Positions 11,822-20,833 of a stretch of DNA of 42,131 nt are shown piece by piece. A program made the translations under genes and the position numbers. The DNA lies in assembly GCA_036897095.1 (NCBI GenBank), contig JAYMSP010000752.1:1-42131 (forward strand), written 5' to 3'. The notes below the pieces were generated by a model. The model saw nothing but the letters and a program-made list of their open reading frames with translations, did not search any database and was not told where the DNA came from. This stretch comes from Plantago elongata (lineage: Eukaryota > Streptophyta > Magnoliopsida > Lamiales > Plantaginaceae). Within the stretch, counting starts at the first letter, position 1. The number at the start of each line of letters is the position of its first letter.

Positions 11822-11955
11822 TACTGTTGGAGAGTGATTGAAGCTGCTAGATGACCTGATTCAAGAAACTAACCATTTCTTGAAATCCAATCCCATGAAT
11901 AGTCTCTGTAATCAGATCATGCTGGCAGCTTCAACCTCTCAAGCCAACAACAGTG
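11822..11955 (-). ncRNA. MIR167: MIR167 precursor hairpin
   Basis: On the minus strand, positions 11933 to 11913 read as miR167, starting TGAAGCTGCCAGCATGATC. miR167 targets the auxin response factors ARF6 and ARF8, and so acts in auxin control of flower, root and fruit development. The mature sequence sits on the 5' arm. The opposite arm (11857 to 11837, starting AGGTCATCTAGCAGCTTC) pairs with it with few mismatches, as expected of the star strand. The lower stem extends outwards through GTTGG/CCAAC and GAGAG/CTCTC to about 11822 and 11955. A second short stem (TCAAGAAA at 11861-11868 with TTTCTTGA at 11876-11883) forms the loop side. A plausible TATA box lies upstream at 12038-12045. No coding frame competes here. 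Confidence 0.92.
11912..11933 (-). ncRNA. miR167: Mature miR167 (5' arm)
   Basis: The core TGAAGCTGCCAGCATGATC is identical to the conserved plant miR167. The extra 3' bases read CTGA, so a 21- or 22-nt form is possible; small-RNA data would show which. It begins with U, the usual choice for AGO1 loading. Confidence 0.9.
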
Positions 11956-12037
11956 AGCAGACACATACAGAAAGAAATAGAACATCTACAACATATGGTG
12001 TGCCCTGATTGGGAAAAGGTCTGATGATATGCTGTTT

Positions 12038-12045
12038 GTTATATA
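12038..12045 (-). promoter_or_regulatory. Possible TATA box of MIR167
   Basis: On the minus strand this reads TATATAAC, about 85 bp upstream of the outer hairpin stem. Plant MIR genes are Pol II genes, usually with a TATA box 25-35 bp before the start site, which would place the start near 12010. It is inferred from position and sequence only. Confidence 0.4.
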
Positions 12046-13115
12046 GAAGTAAGCAGCTAAGTTGGGGTATTTATGTATGTATATGTAGAGCTAGCTAGGT
12101 AGGATTGGTTGTTAGATACAGACTGGATATGTTGTTTCTTCATCTCCCTTCAAATAGGATATGGAAAATCTTTACTGCAATTGGAGCTACTCACCTATAC
12201 TTGCTAACATGCACAGGACCACTACTAGTCATGTTCTCAACCCCCATTACCATTTTTAATTGTGTTTGCTCCATTATGTTTTTATCACTATTATACATTA
12301 AACTACTTACAAGGCATCATAACTACTGCCTAACTTGAGTACACAAAATTATTTAATACTCATTGGTGTGGACTTGGACTCATACTCATACTCATACTAA
12401 CATGTGGTTTACTGTACCACCAACAGCTACAAGTCACTGGAGCGTGTCGCATTAGGTACGGTTTACACTGTTCGTGCCCGAAGAGTTGCATCTGAGTGTT
12501 ATTCAAAGCAAGTAAAAGTGAGTAGTGGTTAATTGTAGTTTTAGGTGAGATATGAATAGTAGGGGCTAAGATTAGCTCAAAGTAGATAAAAGCAATGAAT
12601 TTTTGTGATTTAATTGATGCAGACTTTTGAGGACAGACAGAGTGTAATTTGAGCGGCGCATGGTTTTGTTGTGTGAAAACTCACATGGGCAGATTTTATT
12701 GCTACAAGCTCCTTTCATAGCAGCTGCATTTTTTTTGCCTTATAACTTGTTGCTTTCAATCACACTTTCAACCAGCAAATCAGTCCTTTTTCCCTTATGA
12801 ATTTCGCATTGCCCTCACCGTGTTTCGACCTATTAGATGCTTGGCACGTATTTACTCCGTACTTGGTGGTTTTTTGAATCAGATTAATCTATAATCATTA
12901 TAAGTATCTTTTGGTGTTTAAGTTCAAGAAGCACTGCAGAAAGCCAGAAGAATCTAAGTATATGTCCCAATAACTTTGATGAGCATCTAATCAGAAAGAT
13001 GTGACAAAATAATAGTAGTAACAAAATGTGAAGAGTATAAAGAATGAATATATAAAGTAGTAAATTAAAGACAAAAGTGAGATGAAAGATAGTTGCAGAA
13101 AATTGTCCTTAGCTG
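12046..13115. other. Intergenic, MIR167 upstream region
   Basis: I see no gene. The part nearest the hairpin should hold the MIR167 promoter. A short (ACTCAT)n-like run occurs near 12377-12398. The short plus-strand frame at 12105-12338 has no family features. Confidence 0.4.
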
Positions 13116-13318
13116 CTATGAATAGTTCTTCTCATACTTGTCTGTCATCCCATGATTGACAAACTCAACAACGACATTGCCTCCTGCAGGCTCTTTATTC
13201 GCCAGCAGCCCCAAGGCACCTAACGGACCACCAAAACCACGCTTATTTATTTTGTAGATACTCCCGTCGTCGTCATATATAGCAATATTCGACTTTGCCT
13301 TTCGTTCCGTCTTTGGCT
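13116..13318 (-). other. Orphan coding-like terminal exon, family not recognised
   Basis: The minus strand is open from about 13351 down to a TAG at 13118-13116, for over 65 codons without a suitable start. A possible acceptor (AATTTAG, AG at 13320-13319) precedes it. The predicted peptide runs EPKTERKAKSNIAIYDDDG, then SIYKINKRGFGGPLGALGLL, then EPAGGNVVVEF and ends near DKYEKNYS. The stretch is clearly richer in GC than the DNA on either side and its composition looks like real protein, with glycines, charged residues and no low-complexity bias. I could not find a matching upstream exon on the minus strand up to 14374. It may be the last exon of an undetected small gene, or a gene fragment left by transposition. 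No function can be assigned. Confidence 0.4.
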
Positions 13319-14374
13319 CTAAATTTTTCTCGATTATATGTGAAATGTTTAGTCAAAATGATTAAGCCAGAACTTACTATATCGAAATATAATTCGTGTT
13401 TTTTTTATAATATATGAGATTAAAGACGGACTGAAAAATAAACCTTGTTAGTATGTGAGGGGGAGAGTTTTGTTTACAAAATTAAATAAAAAATTTGTTG
13501 TTGTGCATACTTCATTGATTAATTACTTGATGGAAATGAAGTCACATGGTTTTGCTTTGTAATTTAGCTTAAACATGTTAGCATCTTCATGTGATTATGA
13601 TTTGGTGGTGGTTTATTGCAGACTTAATTTCAAGATAACCCTTTCTTATTTCTCTACCTCAAAATTTTGTTCACATTTTCTTTCTGTCTTTAGTCCCACT
13701 TGTGTCTGGTTCAGTGATGATATTGTAATCAAAATGTTCGTGATCCGAAATATTTGTCGTTTATGTCAAATGTTATCAACAATACTGAAGATTAATTATA
13801 GTTAAATTTTCCCTTCTAGTGAGGAGTACTAGTGGTCGCCCCCATTAAAAGTTCCTTAACTGTGCACGTCTTTGTGGAGGATGTCGTAGATCACTTTATC
13901 AGCTCGTTTTCTTATGCGTACAATAATTTTAATCTTTTTAGGTTATATATTTTTCCTTTCTAGGCATGTTAAATTTATACATCTTTTTCCCTTTCCAGGT
14001 ATGTTTATACATCTTTTTTTCCTTTCTGGGTATTATATAGGCAATGTTCACAGTAGTAGAAGATTCCAAATCCAAACAGGCTAGTACACTGTAAGAAAAG
14101 CTGGCAAATGATTTTCAATGCAGTGTTAAGTCAAATTCTCACAATTGTATTGATTCAACTTGTAGCCTTTGTACCTTCAGCACTTCTGTGTCGTCTACAC
14201 ATGGATTGATTCTCTTATATTTTCCATTTCCAGCGACAAGATCTAGGAGATCTTGTGTCTCACTTTCCTCCATTCATATTATACAAACGAGTGAACTACG
14301 AAAATCAGCGGTTTAACTTTAAACTGAGTTACCGTCTTGCTTGCTTGATGCTCCTCCGTGTGAAAATGGAAAAA
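13319..14374. other. AT-rich spacer and cytochrome c6A 3'UTR
   Basis: No clear gene is present. The last 100-300 bases are likely the 3'UTR of the cytochrome c6A gene (transcribed leftward). A degenerate tandem array of about 36 bp (CCTTTCTAGGCATGTT, CCTTTCCAGGTATGTT, CCTTTCTGGGTATT) lies at 13951-14034. Confidence 0.45.
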
Positions 14375-16311
14375 CTACTCCGTGTCAGTAGTTACTATGG
14401 CAGGCCAGTCATGATCAGCTTGTGACTTCACAAATTCGGCCAGCACTTTGATCTCATCTTCACTAAGTCGTGGTCCAAATGTGCACTGACCTCTCGGTGT
14501 GCAATTTACACCGAATCCCTTCATAAACAAGGAGATGTCATGATAAACCATTTATTTACTCAAGATATAGATTCTGCTCGTTCAGAAACTTACAGGCATT
14601 CGTCCTTTTCCATAGTAGGTGACTTTATATATTTCCTCTTCAGTATCAATTCCATTTCTGCACCAAGTAGAACTCACTTTTAAGTTGCCACATTCAGATT
14701 TATGATCTCAATTTAACTAATTCAGCAGAAAAGACTGCATCTAACTTATGAAAGGAGTACTAAGCTAGGACTAGTATATCTAATACCAGACTTGATGTCG
14801 GCTTGGCTAGAATCTGATAGTCTATGGCTCTATGCCTCTATGGCATCAAAATTTCATTTTGAAGTCCACTTGATGTATGATTATGCATTTATGCTAATGT
14901 CTAAAAGAATGCTGCAAAAGTTAAAATGCAAATCTAAAATGCATTACCTTTGCAAATCTTTCAAGAAGAGTGTTGCACCCTGGAAATGAACATTCATAAA
15001 GTTAGAAAAAACTGCATATGACGGTATCGACAATGTAGTTGGGGCCTGGGGGAAGTGTCCAAGAGTAAACTCACAGGCTGTATGATGTTTCCCCCAGTAT
15101 CATGGCATCCAATGCAGGTTCGTCGAAACAAGTTCGCCCCTTTCTGAACATCAATTGTTTGTGCAAGTGAAACTGAACGAAAGAAAATCAAAGACATTTC
15201 ATATTGCAGATGTAAATTGTACATAACCTAATTCTTGTTTCTTCTGTATCATTTTATCACAAAAATTGTGTAAGAAATAAGTGAAACGATACATCTTCCT
15301 CATTTAAACCTCAAAGAACAACATTTTGCAACCAAAAGCAGCACCTTGAGGAGTTAAGTAAAGTAAAACTTTTTTTCTGGGACTACAAGATTATACTCCA
15401 TCAAGTAAGAACATTTGCTTGTTAACTCTTGCCAGCACGGAATTGGTTTCCTTTCTATCCCAAAAGCAAGTGGCGAAACAGAACAAGGGAACTAGCCATA
15501 AAGGGATTAGACTCATTACACTGATAGCCGACACATTCATGGAAACTAGGGGTGTTAATAAATCAAATTCTTGATGAGCAACTCATGAGAAAGCTCGGCT
15601 CATCAAAAAATCTTATGACCAAGTTTGATGCTAGCCAGCTTGAATTCAACCTCTTAATTGTGAAACTCCACAGACACGAGCATTAAGGTCTAAGATCAAC
15701 TCGGTGACACCCCTAATGGAAACACACAAGCTTCGGAACACCAGTGTGTAAAGTGTAAACAATGTGATTCCATTTGGCAGCCATTTCTAAGAACTCATGC
15801 TAGCTAGAGTTACTGATAAACACACAATTTAAAAACTCCAACCAATATAAGGTAAATCCACCATCAATCATGGCAAAATTCGCAACAATTTGGTGAATCT
15901 AATCGATCAAAGATCGTAAATGTAATGAAATAAAATAAAATACAAGGAGAGACAATCAGATGAAATGTGCAAAACTAACCAGGTGGATTGCAGATAGGGG
16001 ATAAGGTAAGAACGAGAGCCATAGCTGCTGGAGCCAAGAACTTGAGCAACTTCAATTCCGATTTAGGGCCCTTTTCTGTTTTCTGTCGCAAATTAAAATT
16101 GGGCGTTTTGGGTTGCCGCAAAGGCACTTCATTTTGGTGCTGAAATAAGCAAGCAATAGGAGCAGCAGCGAAACAATGAAAGAGACGAAAAACAAGATAA
16201 AGGAAGCAAGTGCGAGAGAGAAGTCGAAGTTATGTTATGAACCTGCCTGGGATGCGAATGGATCAGGGTGGAAGTGCAAGAACCAGGTGGCGCTACGGAG
16301 AGGACCTGCAT
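14375..16311 (-). CDS. CYTC6A: Cytochrome c6A, thylakoid-lumen c-type cytochrome
   Basis: Cytochrome c6A is a low-potential c-type haem protein of the thylakoid lumen, found in plants and green algae; its exact redox role is unsettled. Six exons on the minus strand join in frame: 16311-16243, 16139-15980, 15172-15075, 14979-14948, 14657-14594 and 14518-14375, giving 188 aa. All introns are GT-AG and phases agree. Residues 1 to about 75 are a bipartite chloroplast/lumen targeting region ending in a hydrophobic stretch (LAPAAMALVLTLSPIC). The mature part has the haem motif CIGCH, the axial methionine in GRMPGFG, and the c6A-specific loop with two cysteines (NCTPRGQCTFGPRL), which distinguishes it from ordinary cytochrome c6. 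The start at 16311 is the first ATG of a frame that joins correctly through the first intron. A hAT MITE sits in intron 2, and a Mutator-like element begins about 130 bp upstream of the start codon. Confidence 0.95.
15547..15715. mobile_element. hAT-type MITE in cytochrome c6A intron 2
   Basis: A 169-bp unit has terminal inverted repeats TAGGGGTGTTAA and TAGGGGTGTCAC (the latter read from the right end). It is flanked by a perfect 8-bp direct repeat ATGGAAAC at 15539-15546 and 15716-15723. An 8-bp target duplication with TAGGG-type ends is the signature of hAT-family miniature elements. It has no coding capacity. The intron's splice sites are untouched. Confidence 0.87.
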
Positions 16312-16726
16312 TGATTTGGTGGTGGTTCACTTTCAGAGCTAACAACTCCTCCTTTACCACTCACCACTGCAATCTTCGTTTCTTTTTCTCCAGTCTAGTA
16401 GTAAAAATAAATTAGTTACGGGAGATTATTATATAAATTGGGTGTCAGGTAACCAATGTTAACCGTAACACTCGGCTAAATGCAACACAAAATTTTTCTA
16501 ACTTAACGTAAATGTCTCTAGTTAAACACACACTTATAAATTAATTGAAGAATTGAAAAACTTCATTTATTGAAACTCAGTAATATTAAAATTGAACACT
16601 AAATAATAACAGTAAAAAAATCAAAAATTTTATTAATTTTATTTTTTTGAAAAACATATCTGTTATAATAATATTTATAAATATTAACGAAGGAATTGGA
16701 AGAAAATGAAGAAATCCGGAAATGAT

Positions 16727-16980
16727 GGTCGGTTTTAAAACCGGCCATATCTTTAAGAGGTCGGTAGCTGAACCGGCTAGTTCAACATTTTTAAATTTTT
16801 TTTTAATGAGTTAATTTTTTATTTTTTATTATTTTTAAAATTGTAGAAGTGAAACATGAACTAGCCGGTTTTAAAACCGGCTACTTCGTCAGACGACCGG
16901 TTCTAAAACCGACCACATCGTCAAATGGCCGGTTTTAAAAAACCGACAACTTCATTAAATGGCCGGTTTTAAAACCGGTT
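16727..16980. repeat. Left subterminal array of GGCCGGTTTTAAAACCGGCC palindromes
   Basis: About six copies of a 20-bp palindrome are seen, at 16727-16746, 16757-16778 (degenerate), 16863-16882, 16895-16914, 16927-16947 and 16961-16980. The last four are spaced about 33 bp apart, with linkers such as CTACTTCGTCAGA. A matching array lies at the other end of the element. Subterminal repeats of this kind can be transposase-binding sites, but that role is inferred. Confidence 0.9.
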
Positions 16981-17278
16981 AGTTCTTCCTAGTCGATTTT
17001 TTTTATTTATGGAAAAATAAACGCAGAGGAAATATTATTTTTCAGAACATGAAATTTCAATCTGTCTAATATTGCAACAGAACATTAGTCAAAAGCTAAC
17101 AATTTTCTAAAATTAATTGACTACAACGTAAACCACTGACGTAGTCGATCAACATAATGTTGTTGCCAATGCATTGTTCTTACCCAGTTACATACTCCCA
17201 GTTTGGCCACAGTGGTGGAAGTGTACTTTCTCGGCCAATGCGGAGTCTGAACCAATGATTTTGGGAAAACGCGACTGT

Positions 17279-19139
17279 TCACTCTTGATCTACCGTTGGG
17301 GGGTCCGGGGAAGCTGATTCCTGTCCGTACGACATTTCAATGGCAAGTATGTGAAAGACCCTAGTGCTACATGTACTTGCATTCGTGCTTGTATTGTTTG
17401 TGGAGGCACTTCTTTGGGATTGCCTACCGGTTTGATCTTCCCAACTCGACGAGATCCTTTCACCAGTTGCTCTAGGATTTCTGCCTGCTATCTTTCTGTA
17501 TCTGATTGGTGGCTCCTCCAGGTACGTGTATGAACTGCTCTCATTTTCGTAGTATGACCTAAGTTTCGCCTCCGCTACAGACTCAGTACATTCCCTTTCC
17601 CAACTGTCAAACTGGTCCCGTACATTTTGTTGCCTTGTCTGATATGGTTCTCCCAAATGAAGTGTACTCCATATGACGTGAATATCTGTGTTGGGATTGA
17701 TTCGCCTCGTTTTCACACTTATTTCTTGTTGCTTGCACGTCCATGGTAGTCCACAGCTGGTACGCAATGCGTGATCACATTCACCGGCATCAACGTAAGA
17801 TCTTTCATGGACCATCTTGCTTATAGCAACTACACCTCCAGGCATGCCATATATTCCACGAAACGGAAGATGTGGATGCTTCGTGTGCGATTTCTCAAAC
17901 TCAGTGTGCATCGTAATGCATTTGAAGTAGTTTATGCAGTTTTGGGAATCCCCGGTGAAATTTCGAGTTTGAAGTTCCCAACCATGTCTTGTACCTGGCA
18001 TGCGTTCCTTCGACCCTGCAATTACATTGTTGAATCAACCCTGCAATTACATTGTTGAATGTTAGTACGTGAAGCATAAACCACTGACCACGACTATAGT
18101 AGTACATTATGAAATAAATGTAGTTAACAAATAAATATAGTAACGAAATTGAATTACATGTTGGTCGTGTCACAACCATAGTGCATGATGTCTTTCGTCC
18201 AAGTGTGTACAAATCTAGTGCGGTATGGGTCCAACCATGTTCTATGCAAGTAGTCGATGAACTGAGGTTGATTCTCCCCTCATGCCTCTACCATTTGGCA
18301 ACAGCCTGCTCATATAGCTCCGGAGTTCTTGCGAAAACAATAGCGTTCCATTTTCTCATCACCGAACGTTCATATCTCTTGGCAACATTGGCAGTTAATT
18401 AGTAAACCTGCTAAACACTTCAAAATAGCCTTACCTATATGCCTCCAGCATTGTAGGTGTTTTGATTCTGGATATACCTCATCAATGGCACGCATTGCAG
18501 CCAACTCTCTATCCGTAACAAATACCCCCGGTAAGACACCACATTCGGTGAACAATGCTCGCAGCCGTGTAAGCCCCCAATTGTAACTTGATGTCTTCTC
18601 GTTTGAGATGAAGAAGAAAGCGATGTGATAGTTTTGTCCTGTCGGTGAGATGCCAATCACTTCTACAAAGGGCAGGTTGTACATATTAGTCTTGTACGTG
18701 GCATCCATGAGGACAACTTGATGGAACAACTGCAATAATGACTTTGTGTTAGGATGAGCTAAAAAAAAAGGCATTATATCAGTACCTGTGTGTTTGATGG
18801 CAGAATATATGTAGCTATGTTGTCGTAACAAATACTGAAAGTATTCCATTGGGTCCATTTCACCCTCTCCTCCCGTTGAGCTTTCTGATCGGCATTGTAT
18901 ATGTGTCGTAACCCACTGTAGTTGGTTTCGAATTCAACCTTAAGCTGAACAAGTGTATCTCTTGGCAATTTTTTGGAACGCAACATCTTTATTACTCGCA
19001 TGCGTTCTTCGTCGGTCAACTTCGAAGTGAGCCAATTGGGGTATTTCCTGAGTTCATGATTGTGTCTTTCACGATTCTTCTGCACATCAACTCTCCACTC
19101 GTTCGGTTTCTTCTCCACGATCTTCACTTGAAATGGGCA
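17279..19139 (-). pseudogene. MULE transposase, frameshifted and intron-disrupted
   Basis: Read leftward from 19139, the pieces follow MULE transposase order. First is a zinc-binding N-terminal part (CPFQVKI, then RERHNHEL), then a linker (LVQLKVEFETNYSGLRHIY), then the DDE core. The core shows VVLMDATYKTNMYNLPF (first D), FVTDRELAAM (second D), SKHLQCWRHI, and after a break RVEGTHARYK (the E). A degenerate SWIM-type finger (CDHALRTSCGLPWTC) and a basic tail with EPPIRYRKI follow. The frame changes near 18860-18885, near 18370-18390 and near 18290-18310, and there is an in-frame stop after AVAKW. A GT-AG intron-like segment of about 135 bp sits between DTTNM and RVEG. The N-terminus lacks the usual upstream region. 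This copy cannot encode an active enzyme. Confidence 0.87.
18014..18060 (-). repeat. 25-bp tandem duplication covering a splice acceptor
   Basis: CCCTGCAATTACATTGTTGA starts at 18014 and again at 18039. On the minus strand each copy reads as an AATTGCAGGG acceptor, so the intron-like segment in the transposase has two identical candidate 3' splice sites. Confidence 0.85.
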
Positions 19140-19317
19140 AGATAATTTCGCTCATATTATACGTATAAGGTTTTAGTGTTTGGGAATGGAGTGTATAAGA
19201 TTTGTTGGAGAAGTGGAATGGAGTGTTTTGAAAAATGGATTGGACAAGATTTCTTAAATAGAAGTATGGAGGGTTTTTTTTGAAAAATGGTACATGTAAG
19301 TTCGAAATGGCGAAAAT

Positions 19318-19430
19318 GTGCGCCATTGGAGCTGGCGCACGCGCCAGCGTGCCTTTGGCGGGTTGGCGCGCTACTAGGCGCGTCAGAGGTGCTTCTGGCG
19401 CGCCGAATTTTGCGCCAGCTGGCGCGAACC
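19318..19430. repeat. GCGCC/GGCGC-rich island in the MULE
   Basis: In about 110 bp there are eight or more GCGCC or GGCGC motifs in both orientations (for example GCTGGCGCACGCGCCAGCGT at 19331-19350), dense in CpG, inside otherwise AT-rich DNA. It lies just upstream of the transposase reading direction, so it may be promoter-proximal. There is no coding signal. Confidence 0.75.
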
Positions 19431-19815
19431 AGTCAAACTGACCGTCAAGGTCGGTGTGACCGACCATTCAACCATCGAGGTCAGACTGTCTGATCCCGAC
19501 AGTTGACTGACATGTTTGACAGCTAAACCGGCAGTATATGCAGATAGAAGACATATTAGCGGTTGTTGATCAAGTTTGTGAATACTTGCAAGATTTCTTT
19601 TCCAATTAAGTAGTCTTTCAGGTCAAATCATATTAGTATGGTATTTGATATTCTAGTCGTATTGCATTAAATTTGAAGAAGTTATCAATGTAAGATTTTC
19701 TAATTCAAGCTCGTATCCTTATTCAAATTTCAAATTCAAATGCAATTTTAAATTACCATATAACAAACATACAAACATACAAATTTAAAAAAAAAAAGCT
19801 GCACAATAAAGAACT

Positions 19816-20028
19816 GGCCGGTTTTAAAACCGGCCATTTCATGACATGGCCGGTTATAAAGCCGGTCGTTTACGTATATGACCGGGTTTAAAACCGGCCA
19901 ATGCGTGATTCTGCATGTGTTAAAATGCAGAATCACGAAATGGCTGGTTCTAAACACGGCCGTATCACAAAATGGCCGGTTTTATATGGTCGGTTCTTAA
20001 ACCGGCCGTTCCTTTAGAACCGGCCATA
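19816..20028. repeat. Right subterminal palindrome array of the MULE
   Basis: A perfect 20-bp palindrome GGCCGGTTTTAAAACCGGCC is at 19816-19835. Related, more diverged units follow to about 20028 (GGCCGGTTATAAAGCCGGTC, CCGGGTTTAAAACCGGCC, GGTCGGTTCTTAAACCGGCC). Among them is a separate hairpin: CGTGATTCTGCAT (19904-19916) and its exact complement ATGCAGAATCACG (19925-19937), with an 8-nt loop. Confidence 0.9.
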
Positions 20029-20334
20029 TCATAATTCTGAAATTTTAATATTTTTTTTATAAATTCGTTTTATATTTTTCAAAACCCATATGTTCAAAAT
20101 ATAACCGAAATAATTTCATAACATAAAATACATTTTAATTTTTTTTTCGATTTATGTTTAGTGTTGTTATTTTGTTCCCGTACATGTTTGCAAAGTGTTC
20201 ACGTGTTTGAAAATACAAGTTCGTTAGGTTTTTCATTTTTTAGAATATCATTTTTTAACTAAGGACATTTTCATCAAGTTATAAAATATTTGTGTTGCGT
20301 TTAGCCGAAAACGTGTTGCGTTTAACAGCACCCC

Positions 20335-20824
20335 ATAGTTCACACAGTCTTTTAAGAAATCATCACTAGACAAGTAAAATTCTGAGTTAAAGTGATTTCA
20401 ACTGAATTATTATATATTAATATAATATTTAAATAGAGCTAAACTGAATTGAATGAATCTTAATTAAACTAAATGATTTTGACAGTTTGAAAATATAGAG
20501 AATGGTGCCTAACCCATCTCTAGACGAGTTATATCTTTTAAAAACTTATTTGTATTATCACTTAAAATGTCTACGTTTTTAACGAAATTCATTTATTTGC
20601 GAATATGAAAAACATTAACATCGAAAACATCTACATTTCAATTAATAACATCGGTATGTTCATGTAAACTTAAGTTTCTCTCAGTAAACTTGTTCAAAGT
20701 TAATATACTAAATTGAAAGAGAAAAGAACATATGGTAGTAAACTGTTGATTTTTCAATTCTATTCTTCCAACATATTCCTTCCATCCCATTTAAAATGAA
20801 ACATATCTTAAATGCATAATTTTT
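20335..20824. other. AT-rich spacer between two Mutator-like elements
   Basis: No gene is seen. Near 20771-20800 the sequence TTCCTTCCATCCCATTTAAA resembles the end of a Stowaway-like element, but no partner end was found; the second MULE is inserted just after it. Confidence 0.4.
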
Positions 20825-20833
20825 AATAAAATA

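Larger units (their letters stand above)
16440..20334 (-). mobile_element. Mutator-like element (MULE) with decayed transposase
   Basis: About 3.9 kb lies between long, imperfect inverted ends. The left end (16440-16535) contains CGGCTAAATGCAACACAAA and TCTCTAGTTAAA. The right end read on the other strand (20334-20238) contains CGGCTAAACGCAACACAAA and TCCTTAGTTAAA. Both outer ends read GGGTG. The interior holds a minus-strand MULE transposase pseudogene (17279-19139), subterminal palindrome arrays at both ends, and a GC-rich island near 19318-19430. I found no clear 9-bp target duplication (ATATAAATT on the left, ATAGTTCAC on the right), so the exact ends are uncertain by a few bases or the flanks have diverged. 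Confidence 0.86.

Noticed and set aside
18773..18870. Intron (ACACAG/GTACTG ... TTGCAG) inside the MULE transposase
   Set aside because: Reading through without splicing keeps the frame and gives the family-like FFLAHPNTKSLLQLFHQVV, so no intron is needed.
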